Of a stretch of 64,000 bases of DNA, positions 28,450-37,293 are shown piece after piece; the first letter of the stretch is position 1, and the number at the start of each line of letters is the position of its first letter. The translations under genes were made by a program, and so were the position numbers. This DNA is from Haladaptatus halobius (GTDB taxonomy: Archaea > Halobacteriota > Halobacteria > Halobacteriales > Haladaptataceae), in contig NZ_CP085335.1 of the NCBI RefSeq assembly GCF_020618475.1, forward strand, positions 1,116,001-1,180,000, written 5' to 3'. Under the pieces are notes generated by a model. The model saw nothing but the letters and a program-made list of their open reading frames with translations, made no database searches and was not told the DNA's origin.

Positions 28450-28663
28450 GCACATCCTCGCTCGAAGTCCACGTGTTATCGAATCGGCTGGAATCCGCTC
28501 GAATCCCGTCAGCAACGTGGAGCCGAACTTCCGCGGGGTTGATCGGATTGTCGAATTCAGAATCGATGACGAGTGGTTCATATGCCTCAGCGACCGTCCT
28601 TGCGCTCTCCATAAGGGATGTATCGGGTGCACCAGTGTCGACCCACTCCCAGTCGTCGTCCAT
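28450..28663 (-). pseudogene. truncated TumE-like protein
   Basis: The first 66 residues (MDDDWEWVDTGAPDTSLMES; PAEVRLHVADGIRADSSRFD) belong to the same family as the gene at 13332-13814. After SSRFDNTW the conserved FHYTD, FRW and GHEHYHPP core is missing. The frame continues into unrelated sequence and across the 3' end of the acyl-CoA synthetase. The start is again 3 bp after the regulator's stop. A deletion seems to have removed the functional half. Confidence 0.55.
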
Positions 28664-28666
28664 GGG

Positions 28667-29164
28667 TTAGGCCTCAACGAGTCGATGGGCTTCATCAACT
28701 TGGAGTGCGGCCTTCGTGAGTGCGAGATTCTGTCTCGTTGACTGCCAGCGTCCGATATCCGCCCATCCGTCATCACCGGCATCAAGCGCGATAGCGAGCT
28801 CCTCTGGACTGTCGACGTCGTACGTTTCGCGGAACTCACGAACCGTCTCTTTCATCTCTTGGATACCGCTCATGAGTTCTTGGTGCGAGTGCGTCGTCCG
28901 CAGTTCTTCGATTCGCTTGTCAATGCGTCTGCCTTCGTTTCGTATGTAATACGTCGTTCGTCCGTCCTGTTTGGAGACACAGATGCCGTCGTCGACGAAT
29001 TCAGCGAGATACTTTCGAGTGGTCGGTTCGCTGGTGAGTGCTTTCGTTGCGATATCACCGGCTTTCGTGTACTCGGTCGTCTGTTCCACAATCTCTTTGA
29101 CTCGTTCTCTGCTCGTACTGTTCTCTTTCCATTCTCGCTGTACTCGTTCGTTGATGTCCGTCTT
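28667..29164 (-). pseudogene. DUF7342 winged-helix regulator with lost start codon
   Basis: A homologue of the regulator at 13818-14408. The body is intact (TTRKYLAEFVDDGICVSK; RWQSTRQNLALTKAAL). The family N-terminus DINERVQREWKENSTSRERV is encoded upstream in frame, but the codon expected to be ATG, at 29162-29164, reads AAG. The next in-frame start is GTG 29089, which would cut into the winged helix. A TATA-like AAATATATTT at about 29188-29197 sits at the right distance for a leaderless start at 29164. Either the gene is dead or it starts at GTG. Confidence 0.6.
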
Positions 29165-29307
29165 ACGTGGAGAGTGGCGATTGTAGGAAAAATATATTTC
29201 CCAAGTTCGGATTTCTTTCCTAGGGTGCTGGTCGACTCTTCCATTCTATACCGATAGTTGTCATTTATTTGCATCCGAATCACCTCAGTGAGGCGCTTGT
29301 TTAAGAA

Positions 29308-29336
29308 CGCCTCGCACCCTTCAGGGGCAGAAAAAC
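29308..29336 (+). repeat. recurrent hairpin plus A-tract motif, copy B
   Basis: The copy begins CGCCTCGCACCCTTCAGGGG, continues into CAGAAAAAC, and lies about 90 bp upstream of the Orc1/Cdc6 gene. A separate inverted repeat GAGGCG...CGCCTC just before it overlaps its left end. Confidence 0.4.
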
Positions 29337-29427
29337 GACTGCTGTAGTGCTGACCGCAACTATCGGAAGAATCGGAAGCGACGCGATTCCGTTTATTAGA
29401 ACGGGCGGAGAAGCGTCCTGTGAGACC

Positions 29428-30429
29428 ATGATTCACGATGCTCGCGTCCTACAGTCCCAGTTCATTCCGGACGAAGTCGAGCATCGGAATGCAGAGATCA
29501 ACGCTTTGTCGAACACGCTCAAACCCATCATGGATGGCCAAACTGGAGAGACGTCGCTCCTGTTAGGGCCGTCCGGTGCAGGGAAAACCTGCATCGCCAA
29601 CTACACTGTCGAGCGCCTGCGCGAGAACGTCCTCGACACCAACACGCAGTACGTCAACTGTTGGCAGGAGTACACGCGATTCCAGGTACTGTATCGGCTC
29701 CTCGAGGGTATCGGCCAGACGGTCGATATCCACCGTCGGTCGACGCCGAAAGACGAACTCCTCGACCGACTCCAACGGTACGATGGCCCGCAGTTCGTCG
29801 TCATCCTGGACGAGGTCGACCAACTCGAAGATAAGAGCGTGCTCTATGACCTCTACCGGATGCGGAACATCTCGATGATTCTCATCGCGAATCGGGAGGA
29901 AGCGTTGTTCAATCAGCTCGACAGTCGCCTGACCAGCCGGTTACAGACCTGCGTCCGCATCCCCTTCGAGAAATACCATCTCGACGAACTCGTCGCGATC
30001 CTCGAATCACGCGCTCGATGGGGGCTTGCGGAAAACGCTATCGGAAACGAGCAGTTGGCCCTCATCGCCGACGCTGCTGCCGGGGATGCACGGATTGCGA
30101 TCGGCATCCTCAGAAATGCTGCACGGCGCGCCGTTCAAGCGGGACGGGAAGCGATCACGACCGACATCGTCCACGAGGCGGTTCCCGACGGCCGCCACGA
30201 AGTGCGCCAGAAAACTATCGAACAGCTCAACCCGCATCAACGCGTCCTCTACGAGATTTTGGAAGCGAACGGCGAACTCGATCCGAGTGACCTCTACGCG
30301 GCGTACCGGGAGCGCGTTGACGAGCCGAAGACGAACCGAACCGTCAGAAACCATCTGGCGAAGATGGAGCACTACCGGCTCGTGGTCGCCGAGGGGAAAA
30401 ATCGCGCCCGGACGTACCGACTTCGCTGA
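29428..30429 (+). CDS. Orc1/Cdc6-family replication initiator
   Basis: A 333-residue AAA+ protein with a C-terminal winged helix. Walker A is GPSGAGKT at about residue 49 and Walker B is VVILDEVDQLED. An arginine-rich sensor region (RLTSRLQTCVRIPF) and LIADAAAGDARIAIGILRNA (sensor 2 helix) follow, then HQRVLYEILEANGE and TVRNHLAKMEHYRLV (winged helix). Such paralogues initiate replication of plasmids and integrated elements. ATG 29428 is chosen over an upstream extension without homology. It heads a plus-strand cassette that ends with a family B polymerase. An origin would be expected in the 250 bp upstream. Confidence 0.85.
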   Translation: MIHDARVLQSQFIPDEVEHRNAEINALSNTLKPIMDGQTGETSLLLGPSGAGKTCIANYTVERLRENVLDTNTQYVNCWQEYTRFQVLYRLLEGIGQTVDIHRRSTPKDELLDRLQRYDGPQFVVILDEVDQLEDKSVLYDLYRMRNISMILIANREEALFNQLDSRLTSRLQTCVRIPFEKYHLDELVAILESRARWGLAENAIGNEQLALIADAAAGDARIAIGILRNAARRAVQAGREAITTDIVHEAVPDGRHEVRQKTIEQLNPHQRVLYEILEANGELDPSDLYAAYRERVDEPKTNRTVRNHLAKMEHYRLVVAEGKNRARTYRLR

Positions 30430-30486
30430 TCGTTGCTTTCGGAAGCTTTGGAAACGACCCTGTCTTGGCTATATGGCTGACAGGAG

Positions 30487-31173
30487 ATGCATCTACTCGT
30501 GATGCACCAGAGCCAGCCGGAACTGCCAACTCTCGATAGCGGAGTCACACTGCTCGGAACGGACGAGCGAGCGACCGGCGCGTTACAGTCGCTCGTGCTC
30601 GACCAACTCCTTCTTGACGGTGGCTCGGCCATTTGGGTGGACGCCCACGGTCACGGGACGACCCAACCACTCTCGCGGATCGCACCGTCGATGCGCGTTC
30701 TCGACCGTGTCCGAATCGCTCGCGCGTTCACGCCGTGGCAACACCAGAGTCTGCTCCACGATACGGCACCGGAATGTATGGCCGACACCGCTCTCGTTGT
30801 TCTCCCTGCCGTCGACTGGTTCTACCGCTCGGATGAGCTCGCTCGCGGCGACGGGAAACGGATGCTCTCGACTGGCATCGAACTCGTCGCGGAGATCACG
30901 AACGTGTTCGACGTTCCCGTCCTCCTAACCCAGCACACGGACGATGCACTAACGGAACCGGTTCGAGAGTTAGCGGACGACGTCATTCGCTGTGAACAGA
31001 CGCCGTACGGCCCACGCTTTTCGGGCGAGGAGTACGAGACGCTGGTGTACCCGCTCGAGAACGGGCTCGTGCAGACGACGTTCGCGTTCTGGAAACGCGT
31101 TCTCACGACGCACCACCCGGCGGTTGTGAGTACGGATTCTCCAACGGAGGTGAGCGCGTATGGGTCGTACTAA
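30487..31173 (+). CDS. RecA/RadA-like fold protein without a Walker A lysine
   Basis: A 228-residue protein. The order of strands (GVTLLGTDERATGALQSLVL; SAIWVDAHGHGTT; MADTALVVLPAVDWFY; VPVLLTQHTDDAL) resembles RecA-superfamily ATPases, but the P-loop position lacks GxxxxGK[ST], so ATP binding is doubtful. It is found as a companion of Orc1 and PolB on haloarchaeal elements and probably assists replication or recombination. Its end overlaps the next gene by 14 bp, so the cassette is one operon. Confidence 0.55.
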   Translation: MHLLVMHQSQPELPTLDSGVTLLGTDERATGALQSLVLDQLLLDGGSAIWVDAHGHGTTQPLSRIAPSMRVLDRVRIARAFTPWQHQSLLHDTAPECMADTALVVLPAVDWFYRSDELARGDGKRMLSTGIELVAEITNVFDVPVLLTQHTDDALTEPVRELADDVIRCEQTPYGPRFSGEEYETLVYPLENGLVQTTFAFWKRVLTTHHPAVVSTDSPTEVSAYGSY

Positions 31174-31431
31174 CCCGACCTATCGTGACGCACTGCGCGC
31201 CATGGAATCGCGATGGGAGGACTACCGCCGCGCGCTGCGACGTGCCGACCAGCAGGTGTTCGACCGGCTCTTCGAGGCCGCACGGGTGCACGACGACGCG
31301 AGTGGGCTTCAGAACCACCAGTTCGTCGAAATCCCTGCCTCATCTCGATCGTCCTCGAACAGCAGAAACGGATCGACGATCTCGAAGATCGACTCGACCA
31401 CATGGAGGACGACCTGAACGTCGAGGGGTGA
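31160..31431 (+). pseudogene. small coiled-coil protein, frameshifted
   Basis: The first 58 residues (MGRTNPTYRDALRAMESRWE; ADQQVFDRLFEAARVHDDAS) come from one frame. Near 31330 the reading must move back one base to give CLISIVLEQQKRIDDLEDRL, an evident coiled coil, ending DLNVEG at 31431, four bases before the polymerase start. The corrected protein has about 90 residues. Its position between the RecA-like gene and PolB suggests an accessory subunit. A one-base deletion is the simplest cause. Confidence 0.55.
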
Positions 31432-31435
31432 CGCG

Positions 31436-33534
31436 ATGGGGTACAAGTTCGATTATCTCGACGGAGACGTGCTTCAGTGGTCGCTGACCGAATCCGGTGC
31501 CGAATACGCGGTCGACGAGTCGTACACGCCGACCATCTACGTCTCTGCGCACAGGGGGGCTCGCTCTCGGCCGCACGCGCCGCGCTTCGTGACCACCCCG
31601 CCGTCGCTCACGTCAGCGTCGTCGAAGAGCGAGTGAGCTTCCGCTATGTGCCTGCCGCTATGCTCCGCGTTGATGTCGGTGATCTGGATGCAGTTACGAC
31701 GGTCACTCGGATGATGAGCAAGTGGGGCGCGCCGGGCGAGTATCGGTATTATAACGTCGATTTCTCGCGCGAGTTCCGCTACTGTCTCGAGCACGATCTC
31801 ACACCGCTTCCAAAGCGGGCGCTCTCCGAGATACACATCACCGTTTCCGAATCGGAACTCGTGTGCGAGCGCGTCACGAATCTCACGATCGACGACGAAG
31901 TCGTGACGGGCGACGGGCGGGACGTACTGGAAACGGTGGCTACTCGGGTCGAACGCGCCGACCCGGACGTACTCATGATGAACACGAGCGACCTCGTTCC
32001 CGTATTGTATCGGCAGGCTGACCGCCTCGGTATCGACTTTTCTCTCGGACGACTTCCCGGCTGGCAGCAGCTCGCCGGAGAGTCGACGTACACGAGCTAC
32101 GGGCGCGTCGGCCACTCACCGGCTCGATACAACATCCCCGGACGCGTCATCGTCGACAAATCGAACACGTTCATGTGGAATCAGACGAATCTGGATGGCT
32201 GTCTCTACCTGGTTAAACAGTCAGGAAAACCACTGCAGGAGTTGTCGTGGTCGTCGATCGGGAACATTCTCACTGCGATTCAGATTCAGGAAGCGCGGGA
32301 ACGTAACGTGCTCGTCCCGTGGCACTCGTGGCGGCACGAGAAGTTCAAGATGATGCGCCAATTGCACGATGCCGACCGCGGTGGATACATCTTTGCACCG
32401 GATGTCAGCCTGCACGAGGACGTTCACGAACTCGATTTCTCATCGCTGTATCCGAATATTATCGTCACGCGAAACGTGAGTCCCGAAAAGATCCGGTGTG
32501 ACTGCCACGCCGACCGTGCGGACTTACCCGGTCTCGGCTATTCGATCTGCGACGAGCGGGGCTATCTTCCTGCCGTGCTCGAACCGCTCATCGACGATCG
32601 GGACGCGATCAAAGCTGAGATGCAGGCAACGGACGACCCTGAGCGGTACGACGAACTCGCCGGTCAGTCGAGTGCGATAAAGTGGATTCTCGTCTCGTGT
32701 TTCGGCTATCAGGGCTTCTCGAACGCGAAATTCGGGCGCATCGAGTGCCACGAAGCCATCAACGCGTTCGCTCGTGAGATACTGCTCGAGACGAAGACGA
32801 TGCTCGAGGAACACGGCTGGTGCGTCGTGCACGGCATCGTCGACAGCGTCTGGGTCACGTCGATGGACGATACAGAGCAGACGCCACTCGATGACCTTAC
32901 TACGGAAATCTCAAAGCAGGTCGACATCCGTCTCGAACACGAAGCGCGCTATGACTGGATTGCGTTCGTCCCCTTGCGTGATTCGGACGCTGGCGCGCTG
33001 ACGAAGTACTTCGGTAAGGTGGCCGGCGACGACGAGTACAAGTATCGTGACATCGAGTATCGCCAGCGGAGTACGCCGCCGTTTGTCGACGACGCACAGA
33101 AGGCGCTCATCGCCGCCTTGAACGAGCACCGAGAACCGAGATCAGTGTGCGAAGAACTTCGCTCGTGGCTCGACCGCCTCCACCGAGGTGACGTCAATCC
33201 TGCTGATCTCGTCATCACGAATCGTGTCTCGAAGTCACGCGACGAGTACACGCAATCGACGCGAGGTGTCGCGGCACTGGAACGCGCAGCGGATCTCGGG
33301 CTGACGCGTGCGCCCGGTCAGAGCGTCTCGTACGTCGTCGTCGATGACGAGAAGCGGTCGTGTGACCGAGTGGCGCTGGTCTGTGAGAATCCAACCGAAT
33401 ACAATGTAGGATTCTACCGAAAACTACTGATTCGAGCAACTGAAAGCGTCTTGTCGCCGCTTGGTTGGCGCAAGTCACGCATCGAGCAGTATCTTTCGAA
33501 TCACGAAGACTTCTCGCTCCAATCGTTCGTGTAG
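31436..33534 (+). pseudogene. family B DNA polymerase of mobile-element type, one frameshift
   Basis: A roughly 700-codon polymerase. From ATG 31436 it reads MGYKFDYLDGDVLQWSLTES to YVSA. A one-base loss at about 31549-31557, beside a run of six G, moves it to the frame GGSLSAARAALRDHPAVAHV and on to 33534. Motif A is LDFSSLYPNIIV and motif B is KWILVSCFGYQGFSNAKFGR. Motif C reads HGIVDSVWV, so the first of the usual two Asp is Ile while the second is kept. The DIE exonuclease motif is not evident. It resembles element-borne PolB proteins of haloarchaea. Expression would need frameshifting or an internal start. Confidence 0.8.
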
Positions 33535-33627
33535 GTGCTGTCGTCCGACCCTCAGCACTGCCGCCCGAGTAAGAAGATGCCACGACGAGAGATAGTTCGG
33601 CCGTTCAGCAGACGCGGTTCTCTACAG

Positions 33628-34005
33628 TTACGTCTCGTCGGGGTTCGCATCTTGCACTTCGACGATCTCGGCCTGTGAAATGAACGTTTCGCCGCCGCTC
33701 GTGCGAATCTGAAGCGTCTGACCGGGGAGGTCGGGATCGTCGTCGTCAGCCGGTTCTTCCGGAACGGAGACCGCGGCGACCGCATTGATGGTGATGGATC
33801 GACGTTGAATCGGGTCGCCCTCGTGTTCGACCGTCTCCCACGTTTCGACGTCAAAATCGCTCATGCTTTTACCGAAGTATTCCTCTGCGTCCTTGTTGAC
33901 GGAATCTTCGGTCTGAGACTCCCCGGCCGTTCGGTTGCCATCTTGAACCTGTTCGTGCTGGTACTGATAGAGGTGTGCGAGCATCGTCACAGATACAACT
34001 GCCAT
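33628..34005 (-). CDS. hypothetical acidic protein
   Basis: A 125-codon frame. The second half (MSDFDVETWETVEHEGDPIQ, starting at 33864) looks like a small beta-rich domain ending in an acidic linker and QTLQIRTSGGETFISQAEIV. The first half is Gln/His-rich and less certain, so the true start may be ATG 33864. It reads opposite to PolB and ends 90 bp from it. Family unknown; part of the element. Confidence 0.5.
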   Translation of the reverse strand: MAVVSVTMLAHLYQYQHEQVQDGNRTAGESQTEDSVNKDAEEYFGKSMSDFDVETWETVEHEGDPIQRRSITINAVAAVSVPEEPADDDDPDLPGQTLQIRTSGGETFISQAEIVEVQDANPDET

Positions 34006-34341
34006 CGACTAAAGAATTCGGAATGAATAATTCTGTAAGACTATTTGCTCTCCGTTTTGCACCGACGTGATAACCGGCCACGTCTCACGATTACTGTACC
34101 ATAGGCCGCTTTCACAGCACAATGGCTGGAGAATACAATCGTTCGAAATGCCGAAGACGGGTGTCCTCGGCGTGAACGAATAAATCGGCCATCTCGGCCG
34201 TTTTCAGGTCGAGTATCCTCCAATGTAAACCTTACTGAAAATAGCGATCGTGGCGGAAGTTAGGAGCGAGGGTAATGTCGCTTGCTCGTCAGCACGAATA
34301 GGGGGCTGATTTCACGTTCCCTTCGACGCTCCTACCGAGGT
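34006..34341. other. 336-bp stretch without a gene
   Basis: No supported gene. The sequence just before the start at 34005 is AT-rich and probably carries that gene's promoter. Confidence 0.3.
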
Positions 34342-34857
34342 TCATTCGGCCGACGTATCGTCACTGGCGGGCGGTGAAGCGTCGACGAACGAACCATCGA
34401 ACGGGACAACTTCGTCCGTAAATGCACTGTAGTACCGCTTGAGACACGCCTGTATCAGGCGATGACACAGGCGTTCACGCTGGGTCACCGTCAAGTCGTG
34501 CGGTTCACCGACGACGACGGTCAACGTACAGTCCTCCACGGCCAGCGTTCGAGCGGTCGTCGGACGGATTTCCAGAAGCGCGACGAAACAGTCTTGTGCG
34601 CGGTTCCACAGCTCCTCATCGGTCGTGCTGTCGAACACCGCTTTGGGAACGGCCAGCGTCGATCCGAGTGGCGTTCGAGCGACGATCTCCGTCTCGCCAC
34701 AGTCCTTGATGGTCGTTTCGAGAGGCATCGTACCGACTGGATTTACCGCGAGCCAGCGATAGCGAGGATGGAGCACGAGGAACGTATTGATACGGGTCGC
34801 GATCCACGATTCGATCTGTGTTGTGGTCTCCAACTGGATTTCCGTCCCCGTGTTCAT
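34342..34857 (-). CDS. hypothetical protein of the integrated element
   Basis: A 171-residue soluble protein. It opens with an alpha-helical segment (ETTTQIESWIATRINTFLVL), has mixed alpha/beta character (TIKDCGETEIVARTPLGSTL; VEDCTLTVVVGEPHDLTV) and ends with an acidic, disordered tail. I do not recognise the family. Its ATG lies about 20 bp downstream of the minigene pair, so an operon 35065 to 34342 is likely. Confidence 0.55.
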   Translation of the reverse strand: MNTGTEIQLETTTQIESWIATRINTFLVLHPRYRWLAVNPVGTMPLETTIKDCGETEIVARTPLGSTLAVPKAVFDSTTDEELWNRAQDCFVALLEIRPTTARTLAVEDCTLTVVVGEPHDLTVTQRERLCHRLIQACLKRYYSAFTDEVVPFDGSFVDASPPASDDTSAE

Positions 34858-34875
34858 GCCACCGTCCAGCGGCGA

Positions 34876-35001
34876 TCAGCGATGAACCGTCAGTTGTGTG
34901 TCCGCGTAGATGACATGCTCGCCGTTGTTCGTCACACCGACTGCGTACCAGCCCGTTTCAGGGGCATCGTACGCGGCGAGTGTCGGTGGTAGGCGAGTCA
35001 T
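34876..35001 (-). CDS. 41-residue miniprotein
   Basis: ATG 35001 to TGA 34876: MTRLPPTLAAYDAPETGWYA then VGVTNNGEHVIYADTQLTV and HR. It is compact and beta-rich, with codon use matching haloarchaeal genes. It overlaps the preceding 35-residue ORF by 44 bp in another frame. Alternatively the two are one gene split by a frameshift, but each has its own ATG and a sensible end. Confidence 0.5.
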   Translation of the reverse strand: MTRLPPTLAAYDAPETGWYAVGVTNNGEHVIYADTQLTVHR

Positions 35002-35065
35002 CGTCGACCTCGTTCGGGTTGGCACGTTCGGTGAGCGATTCGATGGTCAATGAATCGACGTTCAT
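34958..35065 (-). CDS. 35-residue miniprotein overlapping the next gene
   Basis: ATG 35065 to TGA 34958, starting MNVDSLTIESLTERANPNEV with an acidic middle. It is the first gene after hairpin motif copy C, on the minus strand. The acidic composition suits a haloarchaeal protein, but it is too short for certainty. Confidence 0.4.
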   Translation of the reverse strand: MNVDSLTIESLTERANPNEVDDDSPTTDTRRVRCP

Positions 35066-35094
35066 ACATACTCGGTCACGAGGGCACGAATCAT

Positions 35095-35127
35095 GTGCGC
35101 CTCACCGCCTCCCGGCGCACAAAAAGC
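35095..35127 (+). repeat. recurrent hairpin plus A-tract motif, copy C
   Basis: A perfect 7-bp stem GTGCGCC...GGCGCAC is followed by AAAAAGCG, 30 bp upstream of the minigene at 35065. It shares the GCGCCTC and GGCGCA-AAAAA layout with copies A and B. Confidence 0.45.
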
Positions 35128-35309
35128 GAATCATCCAGAGCGGACTCGTCGGTCAGCGTAATCATGGATGTATGTATCGAGTTCTCGTTCTCTCCGTCAC
35201 ATTCGCTCTCAAGCGACCGCTATCGCATCCCAAAAGTCGTACACTACTAGATTCCTTCCGTATCGGATTAATCGAGCTTCGCGTCGTCCTCTCGTATTAC
35301 CGGTCACGG

Positions 35310-35537
35310 CTACGGAAGACGAAGCTCACCGTGTACGTCGTAGAGATAGCCCTTGTTTAGGAGTTCGTCGAGGGTGGTGCGAGCGAGTTCTGCATCGAAA
35401 TCAATCTGATGAAGATGAGACCGTGCCTCTTCACGAGAGAGGTGGTCGTCGGTCTCCTCGATAACTGGGGCAAGCTCGTCAAGCGCCTCACGTGCGGAGG
35501 GACTGAGCGGCGTTCGTGAGTTGTCGTTTCCTTCCAT
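35310..35537 (-). CDS. small helical protein, possibly winged-helix-like
   Basis: A 75-residue protein from ATG 35537: MEGNDNSRTPLSPSAREALD, then HLSREEARSHLHQIDFDAEL and LLNKGYLYDVHGELRL. The last part resembles a winged-helix recognition region with a beta wing, so DNA binding is possible. The frame is open upstream, but the extra part has no initiation signal or homology. It marks the right edge of the decayed element. Confidence 0.55.
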   Translation of the reverse strand: MEGNDNSRTPLSPSAREALDELAPVIEETDDHLSREEARSHLHQIDFDAELARTTLDELLNKGYLYDVHGELRLP

Positions 35538-35848
35538 TTTGAGTCTCCGTACGGTCTTCAGGAACTTGACTTCTAAGGGGGTGACAAATACACCGATCGC
35601 AAGTATTCCTGTAATCGCTCGACCGTCATCGATCACAGACCTATGGTTCTGGACTCCATGATTATGATTTCCAATTGAGAATGGGGTATCGCTCCCTTCC
35701 TCAGCCCCGCTCGTAGCAGGGAATCACACCTATGTGCTGTATCCTCAGCACCGACGGGATGAGTTCGTTGGTCGTGAAATTGCGCAAAGGTGACTCGCCA
35801 GCGGCGAGTGTACGTCGACGCAACCATCAAGAGCCATGGCCTCGTCAT

Positions 35849-36256
35849 ATGGTAAGTATGCGCATGGAACTGCGGGTGTGTAAGCATTGTTACGAGGGGA
35901 CGCACGGTAACCCCGAGAAGACGGCAATAACGCAGGATATGGTGGAGTGCGCCGAACGCATCCGAGAGTATAAGGATCTCATCGGTATCGATTCGCTGTA
36001 CATCACGCGAGTCGCCGAAGGTGACCCCGGGGGTGAAGAGACGCTCCCAGCAGTCGTTGCCAGTATTGAGAACGATCGTATCACCTTGACTGACACCCAA
36101 CTCGTGATGGAAGACGACCAACAGAACATGCTCGTTTATCCGGAACCCACTGACATCCTCGACGTGCTGACGCGCAACATCGACCAGATCAGCCAGCAGA
36201 CCAGACAGGACGTGAACATTGAGCTCTCTGAGGAGTCTATCGAACTAGTGAGGTAG
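35849..36256 (+). CDS. hypothetical protein next to the formate dehydrogenase locus
   Basis: A 135-residue protein from ATG 35849; further in-frame ATGs at 35858 and 35864 are equally plausible. It has CKHCYEGTH near the N-terminus, a helical segment (DMVECAERIREYKDLIGI), a beta-rich part and a closing ILDVLTRNIDQISQQTRQDV. A CxxC is present, but too few ligands are visible to claim zinc binding. It converges on the formate dehydrogenase operon, 29 bp apart. Function unknown. Confidence 0.5.
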   Translation: MVSMRMELRVCKHCYEGTHGNPEKTAITQDMVECAERIREYKDLIGIDSLYITRVAEGDPGGEETLPAVVASIENDRITLTDTQLVMEDDQQNMLVYPEPTDILDVLTRNIDQISQQTRQDVNIELSEESIELVR

Positions 36257-36285
36257 TGGCGGAAGTATCTGCGAAGCCGGTGAGG

Positions 36286-37293
36286 TTAGTCACCGCCCCG
36301 CCCGTCGGTCATGGGCGTCTCACGGCGCTCTTCCCGAACCTGTCGCTCGTAGCGCCGCCGGAGGACGTTACCGTACATCGAGAGGACGAGCCCGACGAAC
36401 AGTACCAGAATACCGATGTTAATGCCGATAGTCAGCAGGGCATTCGTTGGGCCCCCACCGACCGCGAGTTCGCGAGGCACCGGGTATCCCTCGTCGAAGA
36501 GGCTTCCAAGAAGGACGCTTACGATGCCAATGACGACAAATACGCCCATGAGATTTGCCACCCAGTTCCAATTCGAAGCAAGGGTTAGACGGTCGATCCC
36601 AGTCGTATCATGCGTTTCTTCGGATGAGTCACTATGATACGACGGTGTGATGTCCTTCGGGACGAACGCCTTGAGTTCGACGGGATAAAATGCCGGGTGA
36701 AAGCCGTGTTCGAAGATATGGAACATCACGCCCATCAGCATGATGACCCCGAGAAGGCCGTGGAAGACGACGAAGGCCATTGCTGCGGTTTTCGTGGCCA
36801 TGATTTGGATTAGTCCCGTTTTGTTCCAGATGAGTAGCCCCGAAATCATCAGCAGGAACAACTCCACGGAGAAGATCCAGACGACGCCCTTCCCGACATA
36901 CGTAAGCAGCGGCGCTTCTTCGGCGGCGTAACCGGAGAACTGACGGGCATTGGGGTGACGTTCGTCGGCACGCCCTAGCGCAAACTTCACGTCCTGTATC
37001 ATCGCGTCTATGTCCGCTTTGCCCGGGAGGACTTCCCGAAAACTCCTGCGGCCGCCGGGCGTGAGTACAATTAACGCGATCCAGAACGATGTCAGCGCGA
37101 CGAGCGTCATTCCAGCAAGTCGGTGAACCGCGAGGACACCAGTATTGCCGCCCATCAACTCGATCAACCACCAGAGTTCGTCGTTGAACATCACCGCATA
37201 GCCGGTGAAAAACAGCGCGAACACGTCGAGTGCGAGGAGCGAGTGAAAGACGGTTGTGACGCGGGCAAACTTACCGTGGTCAAGGTTCGTCAT
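36286..37293 (-). CDS. formate dehydrogenase cytochrome b subunit (gamma)
   Basis: A 335-residue membrane protein with about six helices. Histidines in the helices (FHSLLALDVFALFFTGYAVM; AVHRLAGMTLVALTSFWIAL; VVFHGLLGVIMLMGVMFHIF) can ligate two b hemes, as in gamma subunits of membrane-bound formate dehydrogenases. It should take electrons from the iron-sulfur subunit to the quinone pool. It is last in a four-gene operon, overlapping the previous gene by 4 bp. C-terminal helices beyond the usual four are an extension. Confidence 0.85.
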   Translation of the reverse strand: MTNLDHGKFARVTTVFHSLLALDVFALFFTGYAVMFNDELWWLIELMGGNTGVLAVHRLAGMTLVALTSFWIALIVLTPGGRRSFREVLPGKADIDAMIQDVKFALGRADERHPNARQFSGYAAEEAPLLTYVGKGVVWIFSVELFLLMISGLLIWNKTGLIQIMATKTAAMAFVVFHGLLGVIMLMGVMFHIFEHGFHPAFYPVELKAFVPKDITPSYHSDSSEETHDTTGIDRLTLASNWNWVANLMGVFVVIGIVSVLLGSLFDEGYPVPRELAVGGGPTNALLTIGINIGILVLFVGLVLSMYGNVLRRRYERQVREERRETPMTDGRGGD

